DNA from: Pseudomonas capeferrum
GTDB taxonomy: Bacteria > Pseudomonadota > Gammaproteobacteria > Pseudomonadales > Pseudomonadaceae
DNA length: 64,000 nucleotides
Assembly (NCBI RefSeq): GCF_013523055.1
Contig: NZ_JAAMQM010000026.1
Coordinates: 1 to 64,000 of the forward strand
Direction: 5' to 3'
Translations under genes and position numbers: made by a program
Shown: positions 50,573-58,947 of the stretch, piece after piece
Layout: each line of letters begins with the position of its first letter
How positions within the stretch are numbered: position 1 is the stretch's first letter
The notes under the pieces: model-generated
What the model was told of the DNA's origin: nothing
The model's input: the letters and a program-made list of their open reading frames with translations, nothing else
The model's database searches: none

Positions 50573-53066
50573 GGTGGTTCCTCTTGGCAGTGGAAGAATC
50601 GGACAGGTCCATGCGTGGCTCGGTTGCGCGCGTGCTGGCTGGCAGCTGCTCGCTCGTGCGGGGCACGCGGGTTTGCAACAGGAAATGCGACAGGGCCGGA
50701 ATCAGTACCAGGGCACCGAACATGTTCCAGACAAACATGAAGGTCAGCAGGATGCCCATATCGGCCTGGAATTTGATCGGCGACCAGATCCAGGTCACCA
50801 CCCCCGCCGCCATGGTGACGCCAATCAGACCGACCACTTTGCCGGTGAAGCCCAGTGCCTGGCGATAGGCCTGAGCCAGGGGTACACCACGGCGTTGCAG
50901 CGTCAGTTGGACGCACAGCAGGTACAACGCGTAATCCACGCCAATGCCGACGCCCAAGGCAATGACCGGCAAGGTTGCAACCTTGACACCGATCCCCAGC
51001 AGCACCATCAGCGCCTCACAAAGCACCGCTGCCAGCAGCAGAGGAATGATAGCCACCAGCACCGCTCTCCAACTGCGAAAGGTGATGAAGCACAACAGGG
51101 TAATCGCCGCGAACACGTACAGCAGCATTGTGTGATTGGCGTCCTCGACCACGATGTTGGTGACTGCCGCGATGCCCGCGCTACCGGCAGCCAGCAAAAA
51201 TTGACGGTCCGGCGTCGAATGCTCGTCTGCATAAGACTGTGCGGCCGCGACCACGTCCTTCAAGGTTTGCGCCTTGTGGTCCTTGAGGTAGGCGATCACC
51301 GGCACGAGTGTGCAGATCCGGTCGGCCGCTGCCGGGTTGTCGGTCATTGCCTGGAACGATGCCGCACCGGTCAGCGAAGCATCCCGGGAGATGGTCAACC
51401 ATTTCGGGCTGCCCTCGTTGAGGCCGGCGATCATGTTGCGCACGTTGTCCGACAGCGCACTGGCGTGAAGCACCCCCGGCAGCTCCTGGAGCATGACGGT
51501 AAAGCGCTCTATCTCCTTGAGCGTGTCGGTGGTCGAACAGGCATCGGCCGGGGTTTTCACCATCACCACGAACTGATCACTCGAGAGCCGATAGTGGTTA
51601 TTGATGTAGTTGACGTCCTGGTTATAGCGAGCCTGAGGCCATAACTCCGGCGCACCAGGGTCCAGATCGCCAATGGCCAAGTGGGAGCGCACCTGATAGC
51701 CACCAACCATCAATACCGCAGCCACCGCCAGCGCCGCTACGGCCCAGCGCCGCTCGGTGAAGCGGGTCAGGCCATCGAGCACGCGGCCCAGGCCCAGGCC
51801 TCGGTCTTCTCTTTTCTCGTTGGCCAGCGCCCGCGCGGCCGCCCGTTGGCTGACGCCGGTATAGGACAGCACCACCGGCAAAAGAAGCAAGTTGGTGAAG
51901 ATCAGCGCAGCCATGCCGATACTGGCCGTCAGCGCCAGCTCCTTGATGACCGGGATATCGATGATCATCAGTACACCAAAGCCTACGGCGTCGCTGAGGA
52001 TCGCCGTCAGGCCGGCGAGGAACAGCCGGCGAAAGGTAAAGCGCGCGGCAACATACGGGTGCATGCCCCTGGCGACGTCCTGCATGATGCCATTCATTTT
52101 CTGCGCGCCGTGGCTAACGCCAATGGCGAAGATCAGAAACGGTACCAGCACCGAATAGGGATCGAGCTCGAAGCCCAGGCTGTTGACGATCCCCAGTTGC
52201 CAGATCACCGCCACCAGCGAAGCCGATACCACCAACAGGGTGCTGCGGGTGCAACGGGTGTAAAGGAACAGGAACAAGGCGGCAATGGCGATCGAAATCA
52301 GAAAGTAGATAACGATGTTGCCGAGCCCGTCGATCAGATCGCCGACCAGCTTGGCGTAGCCGATGATGTGCACCTCGACGTTGCCGCCCTGCCCTGCCGT
52401 GGAGTACTGCTGGCGAATGCTCTCCAGCTTGGCGGCGAACTGGCTGTAGTCCAGGCGCTCGCCGGTTTCCGGATCGTGGTCCTGCATCGGCACCACCATC
52501 ATGATCGACTTCAGGTCCGTGGCCACCAGGCTGCCGATAATCCCCGCCTTGCGGATCTGCGTGTTGAGCTGCTCAAGGCTCTTGGCCGAGCCATCGTAGT
52601 TCTCCGGCATCACCGGCCCGCCCTCGAAACCGTCCTCGTTGACCGAGGTCCAGCGCACGGCGGCCATCCAGATGGAGGTCATCCACGCCCGGTCGACGCC
52701 GGGAGCGAGAAACAACGCTTGGTTGATCTTGAAGGTGGCGTCGAGAAATCCAGGCTCGAAAATGCTGCCCTGGGTATTTTCCACCACTACGCGTACCGAG
52801 TTGCCCAGGCCGGCCAGCTTGTCCTTGTTCTCGAAGTAGTTCTGTACATAGGGGTGGTTTTGCGGAATGACCTTATCAAAACCGGCATTGACCACCAGAC
52901 GACTGGCTTGCATCGCCAGCAGGACCGTCACCGCCAGGCAGATGAGAATAAAGAGCAGGCGATGATTGAAAAGCGCCCGTTCCATCAAGTTGCCCGAACG
53001 CTTGTCAAATGACTGCAGCGTTGGATTCTGATGCGCCAGATCGGTGCCCTTAATATTGATTGTCAT
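50538..53066 (-). CDS. RND/MMPL-type transporter
   Basis: The 842-residue membrane protein has a hydrophobic segment near residues 30-50, a large outer loop, then a bundle of about five membrane helices (YFLISIAIAALFLFLYTR, VPFLIFAIGVSHGAQKMNG). The loop-plus-helices unit repeats in the second half (LPVIALGVGIGVDYALYLL). This is the single-polypeptide MMPL/hopanoid-type RND layout, not an AcrB-type pump. It lies 19 nt after the YCF48-like gene. Such transporters with DUF1302/DUF1329 partners may import hydrophobic substrates; direction is not known. Confidence 0.85.
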   Translation of the reverse strand: MTINIKGTDLAHQNPTLQSFDKRSGNLMERALFNHRLLFILICLAVTVLLAMQASRLVVNAGFDKVIPQNHPYVQNYFENKDKLAGLGNSVRVVVENTQGSIFEPGFLDATFKINQALFLAPGVDRAWMTSIWMAAVRWTSVNEDGFEGGPVMPENYDGSAKSLEQLNTQIRKAGIIGSLVATDLKSIMMVVPMQDHDPETGERLDYSQFAAKLESIRQQYSTAGQGGNVEVHIIGYAKLVGDLIDGLGNIVIYFLISIAIAALFLFLYTRCTRSTLLVVSASLVAVIWQLGIVNSLGFELDPYSVLVPFLIFAIGVSHGAQKMNGIMQDVARGMHPYVAARFTFRRLFLAGLTAILSDAVGFGVLMIIDIPVIKELALTASIGMAALIFTNLLLLPVVLSYTGVSQRAAARALANEKREDRGLGLGRVLDGLTRFTERRWAVAALAVAAVLMVGGYQVRSHLAIGDLDPGAPELWPQARYNQDVNYINNHYRLSSDQFVVMVKTPADACSTTDTLKEIERFTVMLQELPGVLHASALSDNVRNMIAGLNEGSPKWLTISRDASLTGAASFQAMTDNPAAADRICTLVPVIAYLKDHKAQTLKDVVAAAQSYADEHSTPDRQFLLAAGSAGIAAVTNIVVEDANHTMLLYVFAAITLLCFITFRSWRAVLVAIIPLLLAAVLCEALMVLLGIGVKVATLPVIALGVGIGVDYALYLLCVQLTLQRRGVPLAQAYRQALGFTGKVVGLIGVTMAAGVVTWIWSPIKFQADMGILLTFMFVWNMFGALVLIPALSHFLLQTRVPRTSEQLPASTRATEPRMDLSDSSTAKRNHHEREQTAQAPL

Positions 53067-53085
53067 AGTCACTCACCACTGCAGA

Positions 53086-54135
53086 TTACTTGATGGGCTG
53101 AACCCGCACGCCATAGGGGCCCACAGCCACCAATGTCTGCTGGTCACTGACGGCCACGCCGAAAAAAGGCATGGGCTTGTCGCTGCGAAGCGGTTTGAAA
53201 CCGCTGCCATCGGCAGATCCGATCAGCAATTGGCCAGCCTGAGAGGCCAGCACAATCGAGCCATCGGCCAGCACGGTGCTGGCGGTGAAGGAGGCATCGC
53301 CGGGGGTCTCGATGGGCTGCCAGTGCTGGCCATGGTCCTGACTGGAAAAGGCATTGCCACGCAGGCCGTAAGCCACCAGAGTCGAGCCCCGAGCGCTAAG
53401 GCCAAAGAAAGTGCCGCGATAGGGTGACGGCAAACGCTCGAACATTCGGGTTTGCGGATTCCATCGGCGCAACAGCCCGCGTTCGCCAGCCAAGTACAGC
53501 TCATCACCGGCGCGGGTCAGTGCATAGAGGTGCATGCCGTCGGGGTTCTGCGTTCGGTCCATGAGCGGCATCCAGGTCTGGCCGCCATCGCGGGTCTCCA
53601 ATGCCAGGTTGAACGCACCGACCACCAGGCCGTTGTTGGCATCACTGAACGAGACATCCAGCAAGGGAATGGCGGGGCCGTCGCCTTCCATTCGGGCCAC
53701 GCTGTCCATGATTTCGGCGTCCACCTCGCCGCGCTCGACCCGAGGCTGATAGTAGTCCAGCAGCAACTTACCCAATTGGCGGCCGTCGAGTTGCTTGACC
53801 CAACTCTGCCCGCCATCGGCGCTGTGCAGCACGACGCCATCATGGCCGACGGCCCAGCCATGCTCGGCGTCGGCAAAACTGACGGCCACCAGGTCGCTGC
53901 TCACCGGCACGGGTACCTGTCGCCACTGGCTGGCGTGAGCATTGCCCAACAGGATACGCCCCCATGGCCCCACGGCGACCAGTGTGTCGCCGGCCCGTGT
54001 GACCGCGCTCAGGCGATTATGCTCGGCCAGCCTGCTGATCCTGGACGGTGTGTCCAGCGTATCGGCGTACACCTGTGGCAGTTGGCTGGTCGCGAGCGCC
54101 AGCAACATTGCCCGCGCAATATTCTGAAGTGTCAT
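53086..54135 (-). CDS. YCF48-type beta-propeller, exported
   Basis: The 349-residue protein has a signal peptide (ending near LPQVYA) and repeated blades of the form TWxx-T-W/G-D: GHDGVVLHSADGGQSW, ALETRDGGQTWMPL, FSSQDHGQHWQPI and LLIGSADGSGF. This is the BNR/YCF48 photosystem-assembly-like propeller, expected in the periplasm. ATG 54135 with AAGGTGAG is preferred to GTG 54141. It sits between DUF1329 and RND genes, a recurring trio that suggests a trans-envelope complex. Confidence 0.82.
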   Translation of the reverse strand: MTLQNIARAMLLALATSQLPQVYADTLDTPSRISRLAEHNRLSAVTRAGDTLVAVGPWGRILLGNAHASQWRQVPVPVSSDLVAVSFADAEHGWAVGHDGVVLHSADGGQSWVKQLDGRQLGKLLLDYYQPRVERGEVDAEIMDSVARMEGDGPAIPLLDVSFSDANNGLVVGAFNLALETRDGGQTWMPLMDRTQNPDGMHLYALTRAGDELYLAGERGLLRRWNPQTRMFERLPSPYRGTFFGLSARGSTLVAYGLRGNAFSSQDHGQHWQPIETPGDASFTASTVLADGSIVLASQAGQLLIGSADGSGFKPLRSDKPMPFFGVAVSDQQTLVAVGPYGVRVQPIK

Positions 54136-54201
54136 GGCCACTCACCTTATTATTCTTGTTACAGGGTGAATGCAGCGGCCGCCTGAGCGACCGCTGCCGA
54201 C

Positions 54202-55560
54202 TCACGGATTGAGCACGAAGCGCATCAACGAGCTGTCACGCATCTGGTTGGCTTTGGGCGGCTCCACCGGACGGTTACCATTGACGCCTAGCGCGTTGTA
54301 AACGTAGATCCCCGAGCTCAAGTCGAAGGACAGCGCCGTCCCCTGCGCAGGAGCCTTGATGTCATAGGACGGGGCAATGGCCACTGGCGTGACGTGGTAC
54401 AGCTTGCCGGCGGTGTCGCGCCCTTCGTGCAGGCCGCCATACCAGGCATCTTCCTCTACATAGATGTCTCGCTCACTGAAGACATGACGCTGACCAGGCT
54501 TGAGCGTGCCCTTGACATGCCAGACCCGACGCAGCTCCCAGCGGATGCACTCGGGATTGGGGTGATTGGGCTTGAGCAGGTCCTTGGCGGCATTGCAACT
54601 AGAATTGGCGTCGGCATAAATCAGCTTGTAATTGTTGTAGGGGATATACATCTCTTGCTTGCCGACCAGCTTGAAGTCGAAGCGCTCGAAGTTACCGTCG
54701 AACAGGTACGCCTCGTCGTACACCACCGCACCGCCAAGGGCACCGATCGGGGTGTCCGCCGCCAAGTCCGGCGACAGTCGTACGCGTCGGGTACCGGGGC
54801 TGTAGGTCCAGGATTGGCGATCGAGTTTCTCGTACATGTCCTTCCACAGCGTGGCCTGGCCGCGCAAGCGCGCAGGCGCCGTGTACTCGGTGCGGGTAAA
54901 GCCGCGCCAGTCCACCGGCCCGCCGTAGTAGAAACCGCTCGCTTCCTGACGGTTGGTCACACTGGGGCTGACGACCTCGCCGGTCGGTTTGACGTAGCTG
55001 GACGACCATTGGTATTCGATAGCCTTGCCGTAGTAGCGGGCAAAGATGTTCCAGATCACTTCCGGCCCTGTCTTGGGAATCGGGAACGGAATGCCGCCGC
55101 GACAGTTTTCGGTGTTTTCCAGGCCACCGAATTGATTCAGCGAGCAGCGCGAGGCATTGGCAACGCTGTTGTCCAGCACCTCTTGCGGGTAGGCCGCGCT
55201 GCGCCGCGTAGGGAAGATATCGATGCGAAAATCCGGGTATTTGCGCAACAGCTCGGCGGTGCCCGGCGAGAGTTTGTCGGCGTACTTCGCCATATTTTTC
55301 GAATCGATGGTGTATAGCGGTTTATCAGCCGCGTACGGGTCCGGGCGCCAACCCGGCTTTGCCGGGTCATAGCTGGCCGGCGGCTGGGTCAAGCCGCCCG
55401 TGTAGGCCGGAATACTGCCGTCGGCATTGCCAGCCTTTTCTGCGCCCCAGGGGGTCAGGCTGGCGCCCAGCTGAGCGATCTCGGCGGCACTGGGTGCGGC
55501 CTGGGTCTGGCTGGCGGCCAGAGCCAACGCCGCGACAAACATCGAAGTTGTGGTTTTCAT
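54202..55560 (-). CDS. DUF1329 family exported protein
   Basis: The 452-residue protein has a signal peptide (MKTTTSMFVAALALAASQTQA), AEIAQLGASLTPWGAEKAGN and IPAYTGGL, the usual DUF1329 start. The central region EMYIPYNNYKLIYAD and the end FVLNP also fit. It is predicted to form a LolA/LolB-like fold in the periplasm or at the outer membrane. It is the second gene of the DUF1302-DUF1329-YCF48-RND operon and may carry a hydrophobic ligand between membranes. Confidence 0.88.
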   Translation of the reverse strand: MKTTTSMFVAALALAASQTQAAPSAAEIAQLGASLTPWGAEKAGNADGSIPAYTGGLTQPPASYDPAKPGWRPDPYAADKPLYTIDSKNMAKYADKLSPGTAELLRKYPDFRIDIFPTRRSAAYPQEVLDNSVANASRCSLNQFGGLENTENCRGGIPFPIPKTGPEVIWNIFARYYGKAIEYQWSSSYVKPTGEVVSPSVTNRQEASGFYYGGPVDWRGFTRTEYTAPARLRGQATLWKDMYEKLDRQSWTYSPGTRRVRLSPDLAADTPIGALGGAVVYDEAYLFDGNFERFDFKLVGKQEMYIPYNNYKLIYADANSSCNAAKDLLKPNHPNPECIRWELRRVWHVKGTLKPGQRHVFSERDIYVEEDAWYGGLHEGRDTAGKLYHVTPVAIAPSYDIKAPAQGTALSFDLSSGIYVYNALGVNGNRPVEPPKANQMRDSSLMRFVLNP

Positions 55561-55632
55561 CTTGCATTCTCCTGACCGTACTTAGTTGTTTTTATTAGCG
55601 TGCGCATAGACCAGTGCCTGTGCGCTTGTCGG

Positions 55633-57243
55633 TTAAAAAAGCGATGTCTGATAGGTAAACACCACGCGACCGCGGTCCTGCAACGGCAAGCCATTGGTGG
55701 TATCGACGCCCTCCCGGGTACGCTTGCTGTTGGCCAGGTTGTCGTTGAACGCCAGGGTAAAGTCGTGTTGGCTGTTGTAGCTGGCAGTCATCGACAAGCC
55801 ATAGGAACCGGCGCCTTCGTTGCCACCACCGAGGGTCGCGGCGTTCCCGTGCAAGCCAACGCTCAGACTGCCCGAGGCCGACAGATCCCAGCCCGGGGCC
55901 ACGGCCGTCCAGGAGGGCGAGAACACCAGGAACGCTGAGGCAAAGTCCTTGGTCACGCAGCCATAGTCGCTGTCATTGGTGCCGGCGGTACGACGTGCCG
56001 AAGTGTCACAGCGGTTGAACAGCGCTTCATTCTTGTCCACGCTCAACCAACGACTGTAAGCCAGCTCGCCCATCAGCAAAGCTGACGACCACAGTGCGCT
56101 GCTACCAAAGAATTTTTGTCCGTTGAGCAGTGTATGGAAGGTGTCGCCTGTAGCCCCTTCGCCGTCGATCAGCACCGAGTTCGAGTTCAGCGCGGTGTTC
56201 TTGCGCACGCTCATTTCAAAACCGGTACTCACGCCACCGAGGCTTTTCGCCAGGCTGAAGCCGTACAACCGCGTCTTCTCGGCATAGCGGAAGTTGTACT
56301 CGCCACCAGCGAAATCCAGATCGGTCCAGAACGTGGTCTCATTGAACTGACGCGCATAGAAGCCCAGGGTGCCGCCGCTGAACCATTCGGGCGCGTAGCG
56401 CACGGCCAGGCCGTATTGCGCGCCATGGGGCCGGTCGATCCCGCCATTGCGCAAGCCGCCGAAGCCACTGTCAGGACCTTCGAGAACAAAGTCCAGCGGC
56501 GCCATGAATGTGCCGCCCTCGGGCCAGCGGTTGGGGCGCCATTCGTAGAAATACTGGCCTTCGAGCGACAACTGCGGATTGAGCTGCACTTGAGTCCAGG
56601 CACTGCCCACTGGCAGGGCCGTTTCCTTGGCGGTAGCGCCTGGCGTGGAGAACAGTTTGTTCAAATCACTCGGCGCCTGCGCATAGGACACGCTGTGGGC
56701 GGAGCTGGCAATCACCTCGCCCCACAGAATGGCCTGGCGACCCAGGCGACCGGTCACGTCCACGCCATTGTCGAAAGCGTGTGTGCCCCACACGTAGGCA
56801 TCAAGAAACTCCGCCGAAGGGCCTTCACCGTAACGGCGCGTGGTGCTTGACCAGTGGCCATTGTCGTAGCCGCCCATTTCACTGGGCGGGGAATCGTTGA
56901 AGGCCTGGTCATACCAGGCCGAGCCGGTCAGGCGCACGCCGACGGTCTGGCGGAAATCGGCATCGAATTCGGTCAGCAGATCCAGGCGGTTGATGTAGAT
57001 ATCGCCCTTGTCGTAGCTGTAGGTGCTGTTGTTGCCGGCGGCCACCACGTCGTCGCGCCGGCCTTCGGCACGCATGCCCAGGTTGTAGCGCAGGGTGCCG
57101 CCAAGGCTGGCATTGATGTCGGGGTTGCCGGTGTCGAACTGATAGGCCTGGGCGCCCGTGATGCCCGCCAGAGAAATCGCCAAGGCTGTGGCCGCCTGCG
57201 TCAACCGTACGGGCCTGGTGTTCTTCTTGAAAGTGATCTTCAC
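55633..57243 (-). CDS. DUF1302 family outer membrane protein
   Basis: The 536-residue protein has a basic N-terminus and signal peptide ending near ITGAQA. GTLRYNLGMRAEGR, GDIYINRLDLLTEFDAD, GRLGRQAILWGEVIASSAHS and the final aromatic VVFTYQTSLF indicate an outer-membrane beta barrel. GTG 57243 has GAGGAAG just upstream and gives the correct signal-peptide start. It is the first gene of the minus-strand transport operon. DUF1302 proteins probably admit hydrophobic substrates through the outer membrane. Confidence 0.88.
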   Translation of the reverse strand: MKITFKKNTRPVRLTQAATALAISLAGITGAQAYQFDTGNPDINASLGGTLRYNLGMRAEGRRDDVVAAGNNSTYSYDKGDIYINRLDLLTEFDADFRQTVGVRLTGSAWYDQAFNDSPPSEMGGYDNGHWSSTTRRYGEGPSAEFLDAYVWGTHAFDNGVDVTGRLGRQAILWGEVIASSAHSVSYAQAPSDLNKLFSTPGATAKETALPVGSAWTQVQLNPQLSLEGQYFYEWRPNRWPEGGTFMAPLDFVLEGPDSGFGGLRNGGIDRPHGAQYGLAVRYAPEWFSGGTLGFYARQFNETTFWTDLDFAGGEYNFRYAEKTRLYGFSLAKSLGGVSTGFEMSVRKNTALNSNSVLIDGEGATGDTFHTLLNGQKFFGSSALWSSALLMGELAYSRWLSVDKNEALFNRCDTSARRTAGTNDSDYGCVTKDFASAFLVFSPSWTAVAPGWDLSASGSLSVGLHGNAATLGGGNEGAGSYGLSMTASYNSQHDFTLAFNDNLANSKRTREGVDTTNGLPLQDRGRVVFTYQTSLF

Positions 57244-57306
57244 AACGTCTTCCTCATTTATTTTTATAAGAACGTCGTACCTCCAGCCGACCGTTGATGA
57301 TCTGCC

Positions 57307-57330
57307 TGATAGCAATATCACTTATATAAG
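57307..57330 (-). promoter_or_regulatory. Shared 24-bp promoter-region element, copy 1
   Basis: On the plus strand it reads TGATAGCAA-N6-TTATATAAG, 64-87 nt upstream of the DUF1302 start. The same module with one changed base in the conserved parts occurs at 62659-62682. CTTATATAAG (57321-57330) is a perfect palindrome, and GATAGC/GCTATC flank it. It is a candidate operator or promoter core. Confidence 0.55.
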
Positions 57331-57400
57331 CTATCTTTTCAACGAATAAATATCAGGAAGGCTTATGTAAGGCAAAAATATTTATTCACAACCACCCCAG

Positions 57401-57430
57401 AAAAAAAAAGCCTGCGCTTTCAGCGCAGGC
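57401..57430 (-). terminator. Intrinsic terminator of the oxygenase operon
   Basis: Read on the minus strand, GCCTGCGCT / AGCGCAGGC pair perfectly over 9 bp around GAA and are followed by nine T. It ends the MFS-PQQ dehydrogenase-oxygenase operon before the DUF1302 promoter. Confidence 0.93.
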
Positions 57431-57462
57431 CCTCGATGTTTCAGCGCCTTCATGGCGCCGGC

Positions 57463-58920
57463 TCAGTCGCGCAGCGGCAGCGCGTCGGACGAGACCCAGT
57501 TACCGTGAACCTGGCAACGCAGGCGCAATGGCAACTTGATTCTCGCAATGGGCCCTCGGTCCAGATGCTCGGCCTCGACCAACACCACTTCGCTAAGATT
57601 CTGGTCGTGCAAGTCGACCACAAAGGCCAGATAACCTTCGTGTCCGCTCTGGCGCGAGGCGATATGCACGTGCTCCTGCACGGTGGTATTGGGCCCCAGG
57701 GCCAGGCTCTTTATCGCCCCGCCATCAAGATCCAGACGCATGACGGTGTTGAACCCCGCCCCTACCGGACCGCTGACCAACGGAGGACCGTTCTGCGGGT
57801 TGAAACCCTGGTAGTAGCCGATCCGGTAATCGACCATGAAATCCTTGTCGGCCACCCGCGGAAAGTCGCCAGCGGGGCCGATGACCCGCTCCTCGATATG
57901 CTCCCCAGGTTGCGACAGGTCGAAGCTCCAGCGTACGTAATGGCTGCGGATATCCTTGGGTTGCAAGTCGATATTGGAGTCTTTCTTGATAAACGGAAAC
58001 GGCGGGCACACCGACAGACCGAAGTCCAGATGGACCTGCTCGCCGTCGCTGAAGGCGTTCATGAAGTGGAACGAGGAGCACGCCGGCGAGCGCTTGAACC
58101 AGCGCATTTCGCTGACCTTGCCATAGCGCGGCATGATCCCGACCCAGGCGTCCTCTCCCTGCTCGAAGACCCAATGGGGTCCGCCTGCTTCCATACGCTG
58201 CTTGTTGGCGATGGTGGGAAATACCGGAAAGATGATGTGCTCGCGAGTGACCGCGAAATCGTGCATGAACGAGGCGTAAGGTGTCTGGAACCACTGCTCA
58301 CTGACGAGCTTGCCATCACGGTCGACAATGCACAGCGCCACATCACGTGTCGCCAGCCCGCCCGCTTCATAACCAAAAAAGAACAGTTCGCCCGTCTGCG
58401 GGTCCAGTCGCGTGTGGGCGGCCATGGTTTCGCTGCGCAGCGCGCCGTTGAAATCATAGGAGCCCAGGGTTTCCAGGGTGTAAGGGTCCAGTTGGTAAGG
58501 ACGACCGTCTTCTTTCATCGCAAGCAGCTTGCCGGCGTGCCAGACAGGCGTGGTGTTGGCCACCGTGCGGTCGACCACCCCGCGCACGCTTGGGTCATCG
58601 GTGTAGGGGTTGCGATAGCGTCCGTGCAAGCCACGGCGAGCCTTGCGCTCTGCCTTCAGGCGCTCGGTCATGATGTAGCGCATCTTGAAATCGACATGGC
58701 CGTTTTCAAAGCGGAATGCGCTGACCATGCCGTCGCCTGAAAGGTAAGTGTCTTCGCCAAGCATCGGCGGGTACTGCGGATCGGGCACGCAACGAAACCA
58801 GGTGCCTTCGATCTCGGCGGGTATCTGCCCCTCCACGACCAGATCGAAGATGTCGCACTCGACCCGCGAAGGCGCATTGAAACCGCTATAGTCCATGGTG
58901 TTGGGAAACGCTTGTGTCAT
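57463..58920 (-). CDS. Carotenoid-oxygenase-family dioxygenase (lignostilbene/isoeugenol type)
   Basis: The 485-residue seven-bladed propeller enzyme has four likely iron ligands, His169 (AAHTRLDP), His220 (FMHDFAVT), His285 (FHFMNAF) and His472 (QVHGNW). RNPYTDDPSV, GTWFRCVPDPQYPP and LSGDGMVSAF resemble bacterial lignostilbene dioxygenase and isoeugenol monooxygenase. It would split an aromatic side-chain C=C bond with O2 to give an aldehyde. It lies 27 nt after the PQQ dehydrogenase gene, so alcohol oxidation and alkene cleavage are probably steps of the same route. Confidence 0.87.
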   Translation of the reverse strand: MTQAFPNTMDYSGFNAPSRVECDIFDLVVEGQIPAEIEGTWFRCVPDPQYPPMLGEDTYLSGDGMVSAFRFENGHVDFKMRYIMTERLKAERKARRGLHGRYRNPYTDDPSVRGVVDRTVANTTPVWHAGKLLAMKEDGRPYQLDPYTLETLGSYDFNGALRSETMAAHTRLDPQTGELFFFGYEAGGLATRDVALCIVDRDGKLVSEQWFQTPYASFMHDFAVTREHIIFPVFPTIANKQRMEAGGPHWVFEQGEDAWVGIMPRYGKVSEMRWFKRSPACSSFHFMNAFSDGEQVHLDFGLSVCPPFPFIKKDSNIDLQPKDIRSHYVRWSFDLSQPGEHIEERVIGPAGDFPRVADKDFMVDYRIGYYQGFNPQNGPPLVSGPVGAGFNTVMRLDLDGGAIKSLALGPNTTVQEHVHIASRQSGHEGYLAFVVDLHDQNLSEVVLVEAEHLDRGPIARIKLPLRLRCQVHGNWVSSDALPLRD

Positions 58921-58947
58921 GCCGAAGCCCTCGCTTTTTTGTTGTTG

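Noticed and set aside
50346..51644. Plus-strand ORF of 432 codons
   Set aside because: It is antisense to the RND transporter and DUF3237 genes; no recognisable protein.
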